This document shows positions 13,401 through 23,054 of a DNA stretch of 64,000 nt, piece by piece (position 1 is the first letter of the stretch; each line of letters starts with the position of its first letter). The stretch spans positions 1,550,001 through 1,614,000 of the forward strand of contig NZ_CP017258.1 of NCBI RefSeq assembly GCF_002022005.1. The letters are read 5' to 3'. The translations under genes and the position numbers were made by a program. The DNA comes from Campylobacter pinnipediorum subsp. caledonicus (GTDB lineage Bacteria; Campylobacterota; Campylobacteria; Campylobacterales; Campylobacteraceae). The notes under the pieces were generated by a model. The model made no database searches and was not told the DNA's origin. It saw only the letters and a list, made by a program, of their open reading frames with translations.

Positions 13401-14155
13401 TATTTTTCCTTTATAACAACATATAAATAGCTTGGTATATTAACCTTAACATAAGGTTCAACAATGGCACTCTGATAAGAACTTTCTTCATAAATTTTGG
13501 TTATTTTCCCGACTGGAACACCACTAAAAAATATACCATCAAGCCCACTTGTAAAAACCTCATCTCCAACTTTTAAAGAAAGCCACTGAGGTATATACTT
13601 AATAATTATTCCATGTTTATTTCCGTGTGCAACACCAGGTATCTTTTCATCTCCTATATAAACAGAAAATATGCTTTTTGGATCATTTTGCAATAAAGCC
13701 ATAGGTTTATTTTCTTTTGGAACAACTATACCAGCACTTCTGCCTTGATACATAAGCCCATAAATTTTTGAAGAATTATAATCTCTAAATCTACTAATCC
13801 AAATTTTATTATAATCGCTTATATTTACATAACTCAAACTCTTAACTAAAGCGACTTTAGGCATATAAGAACTTGATTTTTTATCTTGTAAAATTTGATT
13901 TAATTCGTTTGCAAAAGTTGATAACAAGGTTGCTGAATGCTCAAGCTCTAAATTTTGAGTTCTTAGGGTTTGAATTTCATCAACCTGTCTAAAATGTTCG
14001 TTTATCTTATCTTTAATAGTCTTTGTAATATCAATATAGACATTAACAACAAAATTGTTCAAGCCAACAGAAACACTGCTTATGCTTGAACCTTTTTTTA
14101 TTGAAAATACAACCAATAAAACAATAAAGATAAAAAAAATAATTTTAGTCTTCAT
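13400..14155 (-). CDS. mreC: Rod shape-determining protein MreC
   Basis: A bitopic cell-shape protein that links cytoplasmic MreB to the periplasmic peptidoglycan machinery. One N-terminal membrane helix (about residues 4-18) is followed by a coiled-coil segment (about 55-90) and a beta-rich periplasmic domain with [16 protein letters not shown] and [20 protein letters not shown]. The 251 residues are typical. It overlaps mreB by 11 bases and carB by one. No mreD is seen here, as in other campylobacters. Confidence 0.93.
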   Translation of the reverse strand: MKTKIIFFIFIVLLVVFSIKKGSSISSVSVGLNNFVVNVYIDITKTIKDKINEHFRQVDEIQTLRTQNLELEHSATLLSTFANELNQILQDKKSSSYMPKVALVKSLSYVNISDYNKIWISRFRDYNSSKIYGLMYQGRSAGIVVPKENKPMALLQNDPKSIFSVYIGDEKIPGVAHGNKHGIIIKYIPQWLSLKVGDEVFTSGLDGIFFSGVPVGKITKIYEESSYQSAIVEPYVKVNIPSYLYVVIKEK

Positions 14156-15182
14156 TAGTTAACTGTTGAAGCAGTCCTATCTCCCCTAAGGCCTTACCAG
14201 TTCCCATAGCAACTGCTAAAAGTGGCTCATCCGCTATACTAACAGGAAGTTTGACTATATCAGATAGATACCTATCAAGTCCTCTTATCAAAGCACCGCC
14301 ACCAGTTAAAACTATACCATTTTCAACAATATCCCCAGCTAAATCAGGTGGCATCATTTCAAGAACTGTCTTTAAAGCATCTGCTATCTCTTTTAGCGGC
14401 TCCCTCATAGCTTCTCTTACATCTTCACTTGTAAGCTCTATCCTACTTAATAAACCAGTCATTTGGTCTCTACCCTTTACGACAATATTAAGTTCTCTTT
14501 CAAGCTGAACAGCTGAGCCTATACTTATCTTTATATCTTCGCCAGTTCTTTCGCCGATTAATAAATTATATTTTTCTTTTATATAATTTACAATGCTAGC
14601 GTCCATCTTATCTCCAGCTGTTCTTATTGATTTACTAATAACCAAACCACCAAGCGAAACAACTCCTATCTCGGTAGTCCCCCCACCTATATCAACAATA
14701 AGACTTCCTTGTGGCTCTTTTATAGGTAAATTTGCGCCTATTGCTGCAGCCATTGGTTCCTCTATCAAAAAAACCTCTCTCGCACCTGCACTTAATGCAC
14801 TCTCTCTAACAGCTTTTCTTTCAACCTGAGTAAGTCCATAAGGAACAGATATAATAATACGAGGTCTTAAAAAACTCTTTCTTTTGTGCGTCTTTTCTAT
14901 AAAATATCTAATCATTTTTTCAGTCATATCAAAATCAGCAATAACACCATCTCTCATGGGTCTTATTGCCTCAATATCACCTGGGGTTTTTCCAACCATC
15001 TCTTTTGCAGCATGACCTACGGCTAATATTTTTTGCTTGCCATATCTCTCTCTTTGAACCGCAACAACTGATGGTTCGTTTATGATTATTCCTTTGTCTT
15101 TAACAAGCACTAAAGTATTTGCAGTACCCAAATCTATACCCATATCACTTGAAAAAAAACCAATTAATTGATCTAAAATCAT
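14145..15182 (-). CDS. mreB: Rod shape-determining protein MreB
   Basis: An actin-like ATPase that organises lateral wall synthesis. The phosphate-1 motif [12 protein letters not shown], the phosphate-2 motif [18 protein letters not shown] and the adenosine motif [12 protein letters not shown] are all present. The 345 residues are full length. It sits in the operon clpX-mreB-mreC-carB, 11 bases after clpX. Confidence 0.98.
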   Translation of the reverse strand: MILDQLIGFFSSDMGIDLGTANTLVLVKDKGIIINEPSVVAVQRERYGKQKILAVGHAAKEMVGKTPGDIEAIRPMRDGVIADFDMTEKMIRYFIEKTHKRKSFLRPRIIISVPYGLTQVERKAVRESALSAGAREVFLIEEPMAAAIGANLPIKEPQGSLIVDIGGGTTEIGVVSLGGLVISKSIRTAGDKMDASIVNYIKEKYNLLIGERTGEDIKISIGSAVQLERELNIVVKGRDQMTGLLSRIELTSEDVREAMREPLKEIADALKTVLEMMPPDLAGDIVENGIVLTGGGALIRGLDRYLSDIVKLPVSIADEPLLAVAMGTGKALGEIGLLQQLTNED

Positions 15183-15193
15183 CTGTTTCCTTT

Positions 15194-16426
15194 TTATTCC
15201 GCACTTTTATTTTGCTTTATAAGCAAAGGCTTTTCGCCATTTTTAACAACATCTTTTGATATAACAATCTCGTATCCGGAAAGCTCTGGCAAATCATACA
15301 TTAAATCCATCATAAGCTCTTCCATTATACTTCTAAGACCCCTAGCTCCGGTCTTTCTCTCTATAGCAAGAGATGCAACTTGAGCCAAAGCCTCATCATC
15401 AAATTTCAAACTAGCACCATCTATGGCAAATAGTTTTTCATATTGTTTTAAGATAGAGTTTTTAGGCTCTGTTAAAATTTTAACCATATCTTCTTTTGTG
15501 ATTTCATTTAATGTAGCGACAACGTGAAGTCTACCAATAAGTTCTGGTATAAGACCGAAATGAACCAAATCATCAGGTTCTAATAAATTTAAAAGCTCTT
15601 CTCTTTCGCTTTTGTTTCGCTTTTCTTGATTAAAACCAAGTGTATTTTTCCCAACTCTTCTTTCTATAATATCAAGAAGTCCATCAAAAGCACCACCACA
15701 AACAAATAAGATATTAGTAGTATCAATTTGTATAAAATCTTGGTTTGGATGTTTTCTGCCCCCTTTTGGTGGAATATTTACAACACTTCCTTCTATGATT
15801 TTTAAAAGAGCTTGTTGGACGCCTTCTCCAGAAACATCACGAGTAATGCTTCTATTTTCACTCATTCTTGCTATCTTATCTATCTCATCTACAAAAACTA
15901 TGCCTCTTTCGGCTCTTTTCACATCACCGTTTGCAGCTTGAAGTAAACGAGTAAGTATGTTTTCTACATCTTCGCCAACATAACCAGCCTCTGTAAGACT
16001 AGTGGCATCACAAATAGCAATAGGAACATCTAGGAATTTAGCCAAGGTTTGAGCCATTAGCGTTTTACCGCTTCCAGTTGGGCCAACAAGCAATATATTT
16101 GATTTTGCTAATTCTATATCATCTTTTATATCTTTTTGTTTGAAAATTCTCTTGTAGTGATTATAAACACCAACACTAAAAACCTTTTTTGCCTTATCTT
16201 GACCTATCACATAACTATCAAGAACGGCTTTTAGCTCTTTTGGGGTTAAATTTTGATTTTCTTCGCTTTTATTTATCGTTGTTTCTTCTAAGCTTTCTTC
16301 GCCATAAAGCACATTATAAGCAGCATTAGCACAATATTCGCATATAAAAACACTATCATCCTCATTTGACAATACACGTCTATCGCTAGATTCATATTCG
16401 CCACAAAAATTACATTTTTTTGCCAT
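15194..16426 (-). CDS. clpX: ATP-dependent Clp protease ATP-binding subunit ClpX
   Basis: The AAA+ unfoldase that feeds substrates to ClpP. The N-terminal zinc-binding domain has Cys5, Cys8, Cys29 and Cys32. Walker A GPTGSGKT, Walker [11 protein letters not shown], the pore loop GYVG and the ClpP-binding loop LGF (in NTLGFNQ) are present. The 410 residues are full length. Its start overlaps the lpxA stop. Confidence 0.97.
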   Translation of the reverse strand: MAKKCNFCGEYESSDRRVLSNEDDSVFICEYCANAAYNVLYGEESLEETTINKSEENQNLTPKELKAVLDSYVIGQDKAKKVFSVGVYNHYKRIFKQKDIKDDIELAKSNILLVGPTGSGKTLMAQTLAKFLDVPIAICDATSLTEAGYVGEDVENILTRLLQAANGDVKRAERGIVFVDEIDKIARMSENRSITRDVSGEGVQQALLKIIEGSVVNIPPKGGRKHPNQDFIQIDTTNILFVCGGAFDGLLDIIERRVGKNTLGFNQEKRNKSEREELLNLLEPDDLVHFGLIPELIGRLHVVATLNEITKEDMVKILTEPKNSILKQYEKLFAIDGASLKFDDEALAQVASLAIERKTGARGLRSIMEELMMDLMYDLPELSGYEIVISKDVVKNGEKPLLIKQNKSAE

Positions 16427-17214
16427 TAATTTCTTCCTTTTGCGAGCGGTATCCCACGTTTAGTATTTATAATAAACTCGCACATTTTTTTTACATTTAT
16501 ATCATCAGTTTTTGCATAAAGCTCATTTGCTTGTTCTTTTAAGCCAATACCTTGATTAAATAAAAACCTATAAGCACTTACTAAATTTTCAACCTGTTTT
16601 TTATCAAATCTACGACGGATTCCTACCAAATTCAAGCTTCTTATATAAGCTCTGTTTCCTTCAGCCAAACAAAACGGAACAACATCTTGAGATAAAGCAG
16701 AAGCCCCGGCTATCATGCAACTCTCACCAACTTTTACAAACTGATGAACAGGGGTAAGGCCTCCTACAACAGAAAAATCTCCCAGTTCAACATGACCAGC
16801 CAGGGTAGCATTGTTTGCAAGTATTATATTATCTCCCAGCAAGCAATCATGAGCAACATGACAATAAGCCATAATAAAAGCATTATTGCCTATTCTTGTT
16901 ATACCATCGCCCTTATGGGTTCCTGAGTTTATAGTACAAAACTCTCTGATCGTAGCGTTTTTTCCTATGATAACACCTGTATTGGTTTCATTTTTGTAGC
17001 TTATATCTTGCGGTATATCACCAACGATAGCATAACTAAAAATACGAGAATTATCTCCTATATTTGTCTTACCTATTATCCTCGCACCTTGTTTTACTGT
17101 CACATTGTTTCCAAGCACGGCATCCTTGCTTATATAAGAATAGGCTTCTAAGACACAATCATCTCCTATGATAGCACCATCTTCTACAACTGCTGTTTGA
17201 TGTATCTTTTTCAT
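16426..17214 (-). CDS. lpxA: UDP-N-acetylglucosamine acyltransferase
   Basis: Catalyses the first step of lipid A synthesis, moving an (R)-3-hydroxyacyl chain from ACP to UDP-GlcNAc. The left-handed beta-helix hexapeptide repeats run through the N-terminal two thirds ([24 protein letters not shown] and so on), with the catalytic His in [12 protein letters not shown] and the C-terminal helical domain with RRRFDKKQ. The 262 residues are full length. It directly follows fabZ, the usual lipid A/fatty acid pairing. Confidence 0.97.
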   Translation of the reverse strand: MKKIHQTAVVEDGAIIGDDCVLEAYSYISKDAVLGNNVTVKQGARIIGKTNIGDNSRIFSYAIVGDIPQDISYKNETNTGVIIGKNATIREFCTINSGTHKGDGITRIGNNAFIMAYCHVAHDCLLGDNIILANNATLAGHVELGDFSVVGGLTPVHQFVKVGESCMIAGASALSQDVVPFCLAEGNRAYIRSLNLVGIRRRFDKKQVENLVSAYRFLFNQGIGLKEQANELYAKTDDINVKKMCEFIINTKRGIPLAKGRN

Positions 17215-17221
17215 TTTTATC

Positions 17222-17668
17222 CTATTTGTCTACTATCATAGCTTTTAGCTCAGCCTCAGCGCACAATTTATCATCGACATAAGCTTCGCCCTTTAAAACC
17301 CAAATATTACCTTTATGTTTTAAGACATCTAAACGATATTCGAGCTTATCTCCTGGTCTAACAGGACTTCTAAACTTACAACCATCAATACTCATAAAAT
17401 ATACAACTTTATTGTGAATATCTGCTTGATGTTCATCACTCATACTCTTAAACGCCAAAACACCGCCGGCTTGTGCCATGCCTTCAATTATCATAACACC
17501 TGGATATATCGGATGATCTGGAAAATGACCTTGAAAAATAGGCTCAGCTATGCTTACATTTTTATACGCAACTATATTTTTTTCCGGAATTATATCTACA
17601 ACTCTATCTATAAGTAAAAATGGAAATCTATGAGGAAGGATCTTTTGAATTTCAATAACATCTATCAC
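17222..17668 (-). CDS. fabZ: 3-hydroxyacyl-[ACP] dehydratase
   Basis: Dehydrates 3-hydroxyacyl-ACP in fatty acid synthesis. The hot-dog fold motif [13 protein letters not shown] has the catalytic His, and [20 protein letters not shown] holds the catalytic Glu. I choose the GTG at 17666-17668, nine bases after AAAAGG; the TTG at 17675-17677 abuts that Shine-Dalgarno sequence and is unlikely. This gives 148 residues. It shares substrates with the adjacent LpxA. Confidence 0.95.
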   Translation of the reverse strand: MIDVIEIQKILPHRFPFLLIDRVVDIIPEKNIVAYKNVSIAEPIFQGHFPDHPIYPGVMIIEGMAQAGGVLAFKSMSDEHQADIHNKVVYFMSIDGCKFRSPVRPGDKLEYRLDVLKHKGNIWVLKGEAYVDDKLCAEAELKAMIVDK

Positions 17669-17769
17669 CGTTAGCAACCTTTTGAATAATAATAAAAATT
17701 GCTAGATTCTATCAAAAAATTGCTAAGAGTTAGTTTATTAAATTAAAAAATAATTTTTTGTTTTTAATA

Positions 17770-18177
17770 TTATTGAAATTTAACACTCATTGGAGCAAGG
17801 TTTAATCTTCCTCCATTTGCAATTATATTATCTTTTAGTTCTCTAAATTTAGAAAAAGCCCAAACATCAGAACATAAGCCATCATCTTTTATTTCAATTA
17901 TTAACTCTGTTCCAACAACAGCAGTTATCCTAAGGCATACATCATTTTTAATCTTTACTGGGGGAATAACACTTGACATATCTTTCATTTTACTAAGTTT
18001 ATCCCTTGTTAAGTAATATGTTTTTAAATCACTAAGTAATATATTAATATTTGTAGCTGCTTTTACAATCTCAGCATCATCTCTAGTTGCTATAATTCTT
18101 GGTATTGCTATAGCAGCTAAAACACCCAATATAACAATAACAATTATAAGCTCTATCATAGAAAATGCTTTTTTCAC
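17770..18177 (-). CDS. Pseudopilin-like protein with prepilin N-terminus
   Basis: The N-terminus has the type IV pilin/type II pseudopilin pattern: basic KK, a cleavage site before FSMIE with Glu at mature position 5, and a hydrophobic helix IVIVILGVLAAIAIP. The cleavage site has Ala where Gly is usual. The remaining 100 residues form a small globular domain with two Cys. In Campylobacterota such proteins belong to the transformation (Cts) or secretion pseudopilus; no other pilus genes are nearby, so its machine is unknown. Confidence 0.75.
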   Translation of the reverse strand: MKKAFSMIELIIVIVILGVLAAIAIPRIIATRDDAEIVKAATNINILLSDLKTYYLTRDKLSKMKDMSSVIPPVKIKNDVCLRITAVVGTELIIEIKDDGLCSDVWAFSKFRELKDNIIANGGRLNLAPMSVKFQ

Positions 18178-18186
18178 ATTATCTCC

Positions 18187-18747
18187 CTAATAACAATTTA
18201 ATTTATTTATAATCATACTTTTTGAAAAGTATGGGGGAAATGGCATAGACACGCTAAAAGAAGCTGTTTTTTTAGGCTTAAGATCTTGAGCTACACTAAA
18301 ACTATATTCAACCGTATTTGGCTTTTCATCATCATTGCTATCAAAAAACCAAGAAAACAAAGAAGCTCCACTGGATTTAAAAAATGAATTGCCTGAAACA
18401 TTATGAGTATTTAATGCTTGATTTACGATTTTAACTCCAAAATCACACTTGCTAATTTGGAATTTACCAATATTTTTCACTTCACCATTAAAAACAATAG
18501 TCTCGTTAATCAAGATTCTATGATGTTTAACATTTTGTAAAACACCTTTTTTTGTATATTTATCAAGTATTGGCATTAAAAAACCGGCAGTAACACTACA
18601 AGCTAAGATATTTGTAAAAAGTAAAGACCAAAATAACTTCTTCTCTGCCTTAAAAGACAAAACAAAAAACAATATAAATAGAGCAAAAATAACACACAAA
18701 ACCAAAATATGAATTATTGTGAAATAACCTATACTCACTAAAAACAA
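18187..18747 (-). CDS. DUF2393 membrane protein (second of tandem pair)
   Basis: This 186-residue protein has two N-terminal membrane helices and then a soluble beta-rich region (INETIVFNGEVKNIGKFQISKCDF) typical of DUF2393, a family of unknown function common in Campylobacter. It overlaps the upstream paralogue by 10 bases. Both share the pattern of paired helices and a conserved KISKC/KICKF segment, so they are an old tandem duplication. No function is known to me. Confidence 0.75.
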   Translation of the reverse strand: MFLVSIGYFTIIHILVLCVIFALFILFFVLSFKAEKKLFWSLLFTNILACSVTAGFLMPILDKYTKKGVLQNVKHHRILINETIVFNGEVKNIGKFQISKCDFGVKIVNQALNTHNVSGNSFFKSSGASLFSWFFDSNDDEKPNTVEYSFSVAQDLKPKKTASFSVSMPFPPYFSKSMIINKLNCY

Positions 18748-19268
18748 TCCATTCTAGTTGCAATATTATAATCAACAAAGGCAAAATTATTTACTGTTAT
18801 TTTCATATTTCTCATTTCATTTACACCTATAGGTTCTTTTATAAAAACGCTTTTAACCAAAAATGGCCTTGCCGAATTTATATAATTTTTAAACTTATTT
18901 TTGGATATTGTATAGAAATTTACATCAAATTTGCAAATTTTTAACTTATGTTTTGATTTATTAGTTATATTTAAATCCAATATTAGTGTATTAGAGTACT
19001 TGAGTTGCTTTGTCTTAATCTCTGAAATATCAACATTTCTTAAAATTTTATTTAAATTGATATTTGCAAAATAAAGACCAATAAAAAATCCAACAAAACT
19101 AGCAAAAAAAACCAAAAAGCCTATTTGCCAATACCATTTTATAGTAAAAAAAATACTTAATACAACCATGAAAATAAAAGCAAGAAAAATCCAGCCATAG
19201 GAAAGATAATCTATCAAAGTTGCATTTTTAAAAATAAAAAATATAGTATGTTTTATATTTTCTAGCAT
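18738..19268 (-). CDS. DUF2393 membrane protein (first of tandem pair)
   Basis: A 176-residue paralogue of its downstream neighbour, with two membrane helices (about residues 22-42 and 48-67) and an extracytoplasmic beta-rich domain with LILDLNITNKSKHKLKICKF. The ATG lies inside the last codons of the hisI remnant, which suggests the deletion that cut hisI ended just before this gene. Its function is unknown. Confidence 0.75.
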   Translation of the reverse strand: MLENIKHTIFFIFKNATLIDYLSYGWIFLAFIFMVVLSIFFTIKWYWQIGFLVFFASFVGFFIGLYFANINLNKILRNVDISEIKTKQLKYSNTLILDLNITNKSKHKLKICKFDVNFYTISKNKFKNYINSARPFLVKSVFIKEPIGVNEMRNMKITVNNFAFVDYNIATRMDCF

Positions 19269-19471
19269 CTTATCAATTTACTTTTGTTTATATTTTTCAA
19301 CATTCTATTTCTAGTTCTAGAAAAATAGTGAGCAAATCTTGTTTTTATACTTAAATTAAAAAATTCTTGATTCATATAAGCAAAAATTAAAAAATATTTA
19401 CTTTTACACTCTTGAACCACACACAGAATAAGTCCTGATGCCCTACTCCGATTTATATTTATATTGCTCAC
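19262..19471 (-). pseudogene. Truncated phosphoribosyl-AMP cyclohydrolase (hisI/hisIE) remnant
   Basis: The 69 residues contain the start of HisI: GLILCVVQECKS, then FAYMNQEFFNLS and AHYFSRTRNRML match the HisI pattern (VQD..., AYMNEEAL..., AH(Y/F)FSRSR...W). Everything after that is gone: no G-E-T-S-G segment, no metal-binding Cys/His cluster and no HisE domain. HisI catalyses the cyclohydrolase step of histidine synthesis, so this piece cannot be active. Start is GTG. Either another hisI copy exists in the genome or the pathway is broken. Confidence 0.75.
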
Positions 19472-19495
19472 ATATTTTCCTAATTCTTATCAAAT

Positions 19496-20608
19496 TTAAT
19501 GATTTATAGAACTCTGAGTAGCCTTATCTTTTGTATCAACCCAAATATTTGGCACAGCCCCACCTGGAGTTAAGAAAATTTTAGTATCTTTGTTTTCACG
19601 CAAGGCTTCATTAAATTTAGCCTGTGTTTCTATCTGTTTTAAATTTAACAAATTATTATCTAAACTCTTGGCAATCTCTCTATTTGCATAAGCATGAGCT
19701 TCTGCTTCTATCTTAACGGCATCCGCTTTTGCTTTTGCATTTATGATAGCCGCCTTTGCGGAACCCTCTGCCAAAGCTGCTTGTTTTAACGCCTCTTGAT
19801 TAGCTCTTTCAACCTCATATTTTGTTCTTTCAGCCTCTTGCTTTGCTATTTGAACTCTTTCTATTTGCTCTTTAACCTTAGCTGGCAATATAATCTCTCT
19901 AAGCTGAACTGTAAGTAACTCAACAGGTCTATTTGGCTGAGCATCAATATCTTTTCTTATGCCTTGGTCTATTTGTATAGCTATCTCATTTCTTTTTGTA
20001 GGAAGCTCTTCTGCTGTATATTTTCCTGTTACACTTCTAACAACATCTCTAACAACAGGATCAACTATCTTGCTCTCCCAGCTAAAACCCCAAGATGCTA
20101 TTGTTTGAGGTGCATTTTCGGGATTTAAACGATATTGAACAGTTATATCTATACTAACCGGTAAGTTTCTAGCATCAAGAACAGATATTGAGTTTTTTCT
20201 TATAATCCCAACATTTGATCCACCAAATGTCTTTATATTGCTTTCACCCATGTCTTCACCAGATGTATAGTTTATAAGTCTAACTCTAGTATCAACTACT
20301 GCAACTCTTTGAATCAAAGGCACAAAAAAGTGAAATCCTGGTTGAAGTGGGAGCGGTTCATACTTACCGGCGGTTGATTTTATACCAACCTCACCAGAAT
20401 TTATTATGACAAATGGCTGAGCTATTGCAATAATAGCAATAATAGCAATAATTATATATGCAAATACTCCAAATTTTCCAACCCCATTTGGCAACTTAGG
20501 ACCTTTGAAATTCGGTCTTTGTCTTCTTGGCTCATCATCATTTGAGTTATTATCGTTTTGGCTAGAGCCTTTGCGTTTATTAAAATAATCGTTTAAATCT
20601 GCTGGCAT
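19496..20608 (-). CDS. SPFH/prohibitin (HflK-like) membrane protein
   Basis: An SPFH-domain scaffold protein, of the type found beside ilvE in C. jejuni. A Pro/Asn-rich charged N-terminus (1-45) is followed by one membrane helix (about 48-70, FAYIIIAIIAIIAIAQPFVII), the SPFH domain (about 75-255) and a long Ala/Glu/Lys coiled coil (about 250-320). Such proteins form ring-like membrane assemblies and may modulate proteases such as FtsH. It is 15 bases downstream of ilvE. Confidence 0.85.
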   Translation of the reverse strand: MPADLNDYFNKRKGSSQNDNNSNDDEPRRQRPNFKGPKLPNGVGKFGVFAYIIIAIIAIIAIAQPFVIINSGEVGIKSTAGKYEPLPLQPGFHFFVPLIQRVAVVDTRVRLINYTSGEDMGESNIKTFGGSNVGIIRKNSISVLDARNLPVSIDITVQYRLNPENAPQTIASWGFSWESKIVDPVVRDVVRSVTGKYTAEELPTKRNEIAIQIDQGIRKDIDAQPNRPVELLTVQLREIILPAKVKEQIERVQIAKQEAERTKYEVERANQEALKQAALAEGSAKAAIINAKAKADAVKIEAEAHAYANREIAKSLDNNLLNLKQIETQAKFNEALRENKDTKIFLTPGGAVPNIWVDTKDKATQSSINH

Positions 20609-20623
20609 TTATTTCCTTTTTTA

Positions 20624-21538
20624 TTAAATATAAGTTAAAAATGATGCGTATTTTTCATTGCGTCCATAAACCACATCAAAATACGCATCTTGAATTTTTT
20701 TAGTAATTTCACCTCTTACCCCGCTGCCGATAATTCTAGCATCTATATTGCTTATCGGAGTAACTTCTGCCGCCGTTCCAGTAAAAAATGCCTCGTCGGC
20801 CGTATAAGCCTGATCTCTTGTTATACGCTCTCTTCTTACTTCTATGCCGAGATCTTTTGCTATTTTGATAACCGTATCTTGCGTTATACTAACCAAGCTA
20901 TTATCATTTGGAGGGCTTATCAATACACCATCTTGAATGATAAAAAAGCACTCGCCAGAACCCTCAGCAACAAAACCATCCTCATCTAAAAGTAAAGCCT
21001 CATCATATCCAGCCTCTTTTGCCTCATAATTTGCCATTTGAGAATTCAAGTAGTTAGAACTAGCCTTTGCCTTGCCCATCTGGCTTTTGATTGAATTTCT
21101 TGCAAAACTAGAAATTTTTACTTTTATACCTTTAGTTAAACCATCTTCACCAAGATAAGCACCCCACTCCCAAGCTGCAATAGCTGTATTTACAGGTGCT
21201 TTTGTATGAGAAACACCCATCACACCATAACCCAAATAAATAAGTGGGCGAATATAAACATTTGAGTCAAAATTATTTGCTTTAAGCACTTGTATTTGTG
21301 CATCTTCAAGCTCTTTTTGAGTATAAGAAACATTTATAGCTGTCATTTTTGCAGAGTTCAAAAGACGCTTAGTGTGCTCTTTAAGTCTAAATATAGCCAA
21401 ACCTTTATCTGTTTTATAAGCTCTTGTGCCTTCAAAAACAGCATTTGCATAGTGCAAAGAATGAGTAAGAACATGAACCTTAGCATCATCCCATTTTACA
21501 AGTTTGCCATCCATCCAGATAAAATCTGAAGTATTCAT
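20624..21538 (-). CDS. ilvE: Branched-chain amino acid aminotransferase
   Basis: A class IV PLP-dependent aminotransferase that transfers the amino group between glutamate and the keto acids of Val, Leu and Ile. The N-terminal WMDGKLVKWDDAKVHVLTHSLHYANAVFEGTRAY is the family signature; the PLP Lys lies in GKAKASSNYLNSQMA and the cofactor motifs EGSGECFF and FFTGTAAEVTPI follow. The 304 residues are full length. Confidence 0.96.
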   Translation of the reverse strand: MNTSDFIWMDGKLVKWDDAKVHVLTHSLHYANAVFEGTRAYKTDKGLAIFRLKEHTKRLLNSAKMTAINVSYTQKELEDAQIQVLKANNFDSNVYIRPLIYLGYGVMGVSHTKAPVNTAIAAWEWGAYLGEDGLTKGIKVKISSFARNSIKSQMGKAKASSNYLNSQMANYEAKEAGYDEALLLDEDGFVAEGSGECFFIIQDGVLISPPNDNSLVSITQDTVIKIAKDLGIEVRRERITRDQAYTADEAFFTGTAAEVTPISNIDARIIGSGVRGEITKKIQDAYFDVVYGRNEKYASFLTYI

Positions 21539-21626
21539 TTTTGACCTTTCATTAAATATAAAATCATCAATAGTCTATCAAAAAATTATTAATACACTAT
21601 ACTTTATAATTTAATTTTAAATATTT

Positions 21627-22130
21627 TTACAAACCTTTGGTTATATCAGCTAAAACCTTTACAGCATGTTCTTTTGCTTTTACACTTTTATATACTTTTA
21701 AAATTTTACCATCTTTTCCTATAACAAAAGTTGTTCTAACTATGCCCAAATACTCTCTTCCATAGTTTTTACGAACTTGCCATACTCCATAATCCTTAGC
21801 AACTTGTCTTGTTTCATCGCTTAATAATATATGCTTTAAACTATGTTTTTGTATAAAACCTGCATGAGATTTTACAGAATCAGGGCTTACGCCTATAATT
21901 ACAGTATCATTTTTTATAAATTCATCATAATTTTGTGTAAATTCACAAGCTTCTGTCGTGCAACCAGGTGTATTATCCTTTGGGTAAAAATACAAAATAA
22001 CATTTTTACCAACAAAATCTTTAAGGCTTATTTTAACACCATCTTGATTTTCAAGCTCAAAAATTGGAGCATCGTCACCTTTTTGCAAAACAACTTTTCT
22101 TTCTATATCTTCTTTACTAAAATCACTCAT
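21627..22130 (-). CDS. bcp: Thioredoxin-dependent peroxiredoxin (Bcp)
   Basis: A thiol peroxidase that reduces hydrogen peroxide and organic peroxides in the cytoplasm. The motif FYPKDNTPGCTTEACEFTQ carries the peroxidatic Cys and a nearby resolving Cys, as in Bcp/PrxQ. At 167 residues it is slightly longer than the E. coli protein. It overlaps the tautomerase gene by four bases, as in the C. jejuni pair. Confidence 0.94.
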   Translation of the reverse strand: MSDFSKEDIERKVVLQKGDDAPIFELENQDGVKISLKDFVGKNVILYFYPKDNTPGCTTEACEFTQNYDEFIKNDTVIIGVSPDSVKSHAGFIQKHSLKHILLSDETRQVAKDYGVWQVRKNYGREYLGIVRTTFVIGKDGKILKVYKSVKAKEHAVKVLADITKGL

Positions 22131-22330
22131 TTGCTTTCCTCTTTGATCTTTTTTATACTTTTTCCGCCTACACCTATGTCATCATCTTTTAAAGTTTCTA
22201 GCATAACCATAACTCTTTCTTTGTTTTTTCCAAGAACCCTAACCATAGTGTCTGTCACCTCTTGTATGATTTGTTCTTTTTGTTCGCTGGTAGGCTCTGG
22301 ACCTGCCATTTTTATATTTATAAAAGGCAT
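22127..22330 (-). CDS. 4-oxalocrotonate tautomerase family protein
   Basis: A 67-residue tautomerase-superfamily protein. After Met removal the N-terminal Pro (MPFINIKMAG) would be the catalytic base, and the pattern SEQKEQIIQEVTDTMVRVLGKNKERVMVMLE is typical. Members isomerise small keto/enol acids; the physiological substrate in campylobacters is not established. It is the first gene of the pair with bcp. Confidence 0.88.
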   Translation of the reverse strand: MPFINIKMAGPEPTSEQKEQIIQEVTDTMVRVLGKNKERVMVMLETLKDDDIGVGGKSIKKIKEESK

Positions 22331-22439
22331 TTTTACTCCTTTTGAATTTTTTATTACTTTAAATAATTTTATTAAATTTTAGCTTTTGTTTAACTTTTAA
22401 ATTTTAAAATACAAAAACAAGTAAAGCAAGGAGTAACAA

Positions 22440-22862
22440 ATGGATTACAACAAAGAAGATAAAGGTGTTGTTTGCTTTATGTATAAAACATGCAACAAAA
22501 GAACGGTATATTTTGCTTTTGCTTTTATAATTGCACTATTATGGGGTTTTTTGGCACTATCATATAACTTTGAACAAAGCGAGTTTTCATACCTTATGAT
22601 TGGCTTTGGAGTAATTACAATTTCAGCACTTTTTATATCAATAAATCCTCATATTTTTTTACTTAAACTTGTAGGATTTTTAGCATCTTTGGCAGGAATT
22701 TTGATCGCTCTTCACAATATAAATGAGTTAAAAAACATTACCGAAAATAGCATTTTTAACACTTATTTTATAATTATTTCAGCCTGTGGCTTTGTTATAC
22801 TTTTTACTCTGCTAAGCTGGTTTGTGTATAATGCAAGAAGTAGTGAAGTAAATCAAATTTAA
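22440..22862 (+). CDS. Uncharacterised 140-aa membrane protein
   Basis: About four hydrophobic helices (residues 21-41, 47-67, 72-90, 105-130) and a short cytoplasmic tail. I do not recognise a family. AAGGAG precedes the ATG. It is followed after nine bases by the alcohol dehydrogenase gene, so the two were an operon before the island. The last 56 codons are repeated, with several changes, at the right end of the island (41207-41376). Confidence 0.7.
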   Translation: MDYNKEDKGVVCFMYKTCNKRTVYFAFAFIIALLWGFLALSYNFEQSEFSYLMIGFGVITISALFISINPHIFLLKLVGFLASLAGILIALHNINELKNITENSIFNTYFIIISACGFVILFTLLSWFVYNARSSEVNQI

Positions 22863-22924
22863 GGATTATAAATGAAAAATTTTAGTTTTTATAGCCCAAC
22901 AAAAATTGAGTTTGGAATAGATAA
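22693..22924. repeat. Left copy of 232-bp imperfect direct repeat bounding the island
   Basis: It covers the end of the 140-aa membrane protein gene and the first 53 bases of the alcohol dehydrogenase gene. Compared with the copy at 41207-41438 I count about 11 differences by eye (roughly 95% identity). The differences make a fresh target-site duplication unlikely and suggest the right copy came in with foreign DNA or is old. Confidence 0.85.
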
Positions 22925-23054
22925 GCAAGCAGATATATTAGATAGATTAAATTTAATAAATATATTTAAGCTTTTTACATCTGATTCTCCACATAGTTCA
23001 TATATATGTGAGGATTATGAAAATATTGGTGTAGTATGTGGGTATAGAGAATGA
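22872..23054 (+). pseudogene. Chimeric ORF: alcohol dehydrogenase start fused to TpsA C-terminal tail
   Basis: The first 18 codons are the N-terminus of the iron alcohol dehydrogenase ([18 protein letters not shown]). From 22926 the sequence is the last 42 codons of the large TpsA protein, including the SPHSSY motif. The junction keeps the reading frame, and the ORF ends with the same ATGA overlap into a lipoprotein gene as the full TpsA gene. It has no catalytic Ser or Asp and cannot be active, but it can carry ribosomes from the host operon to the lipoprotein start. Confidence 0.85.

Noticed and set aside
14678-14690. C6 run in mreB as a possible slippage site
   Set aside because: Short and in an essential gene; it encodes conserved Gly residues of the phosphate-binding motif.
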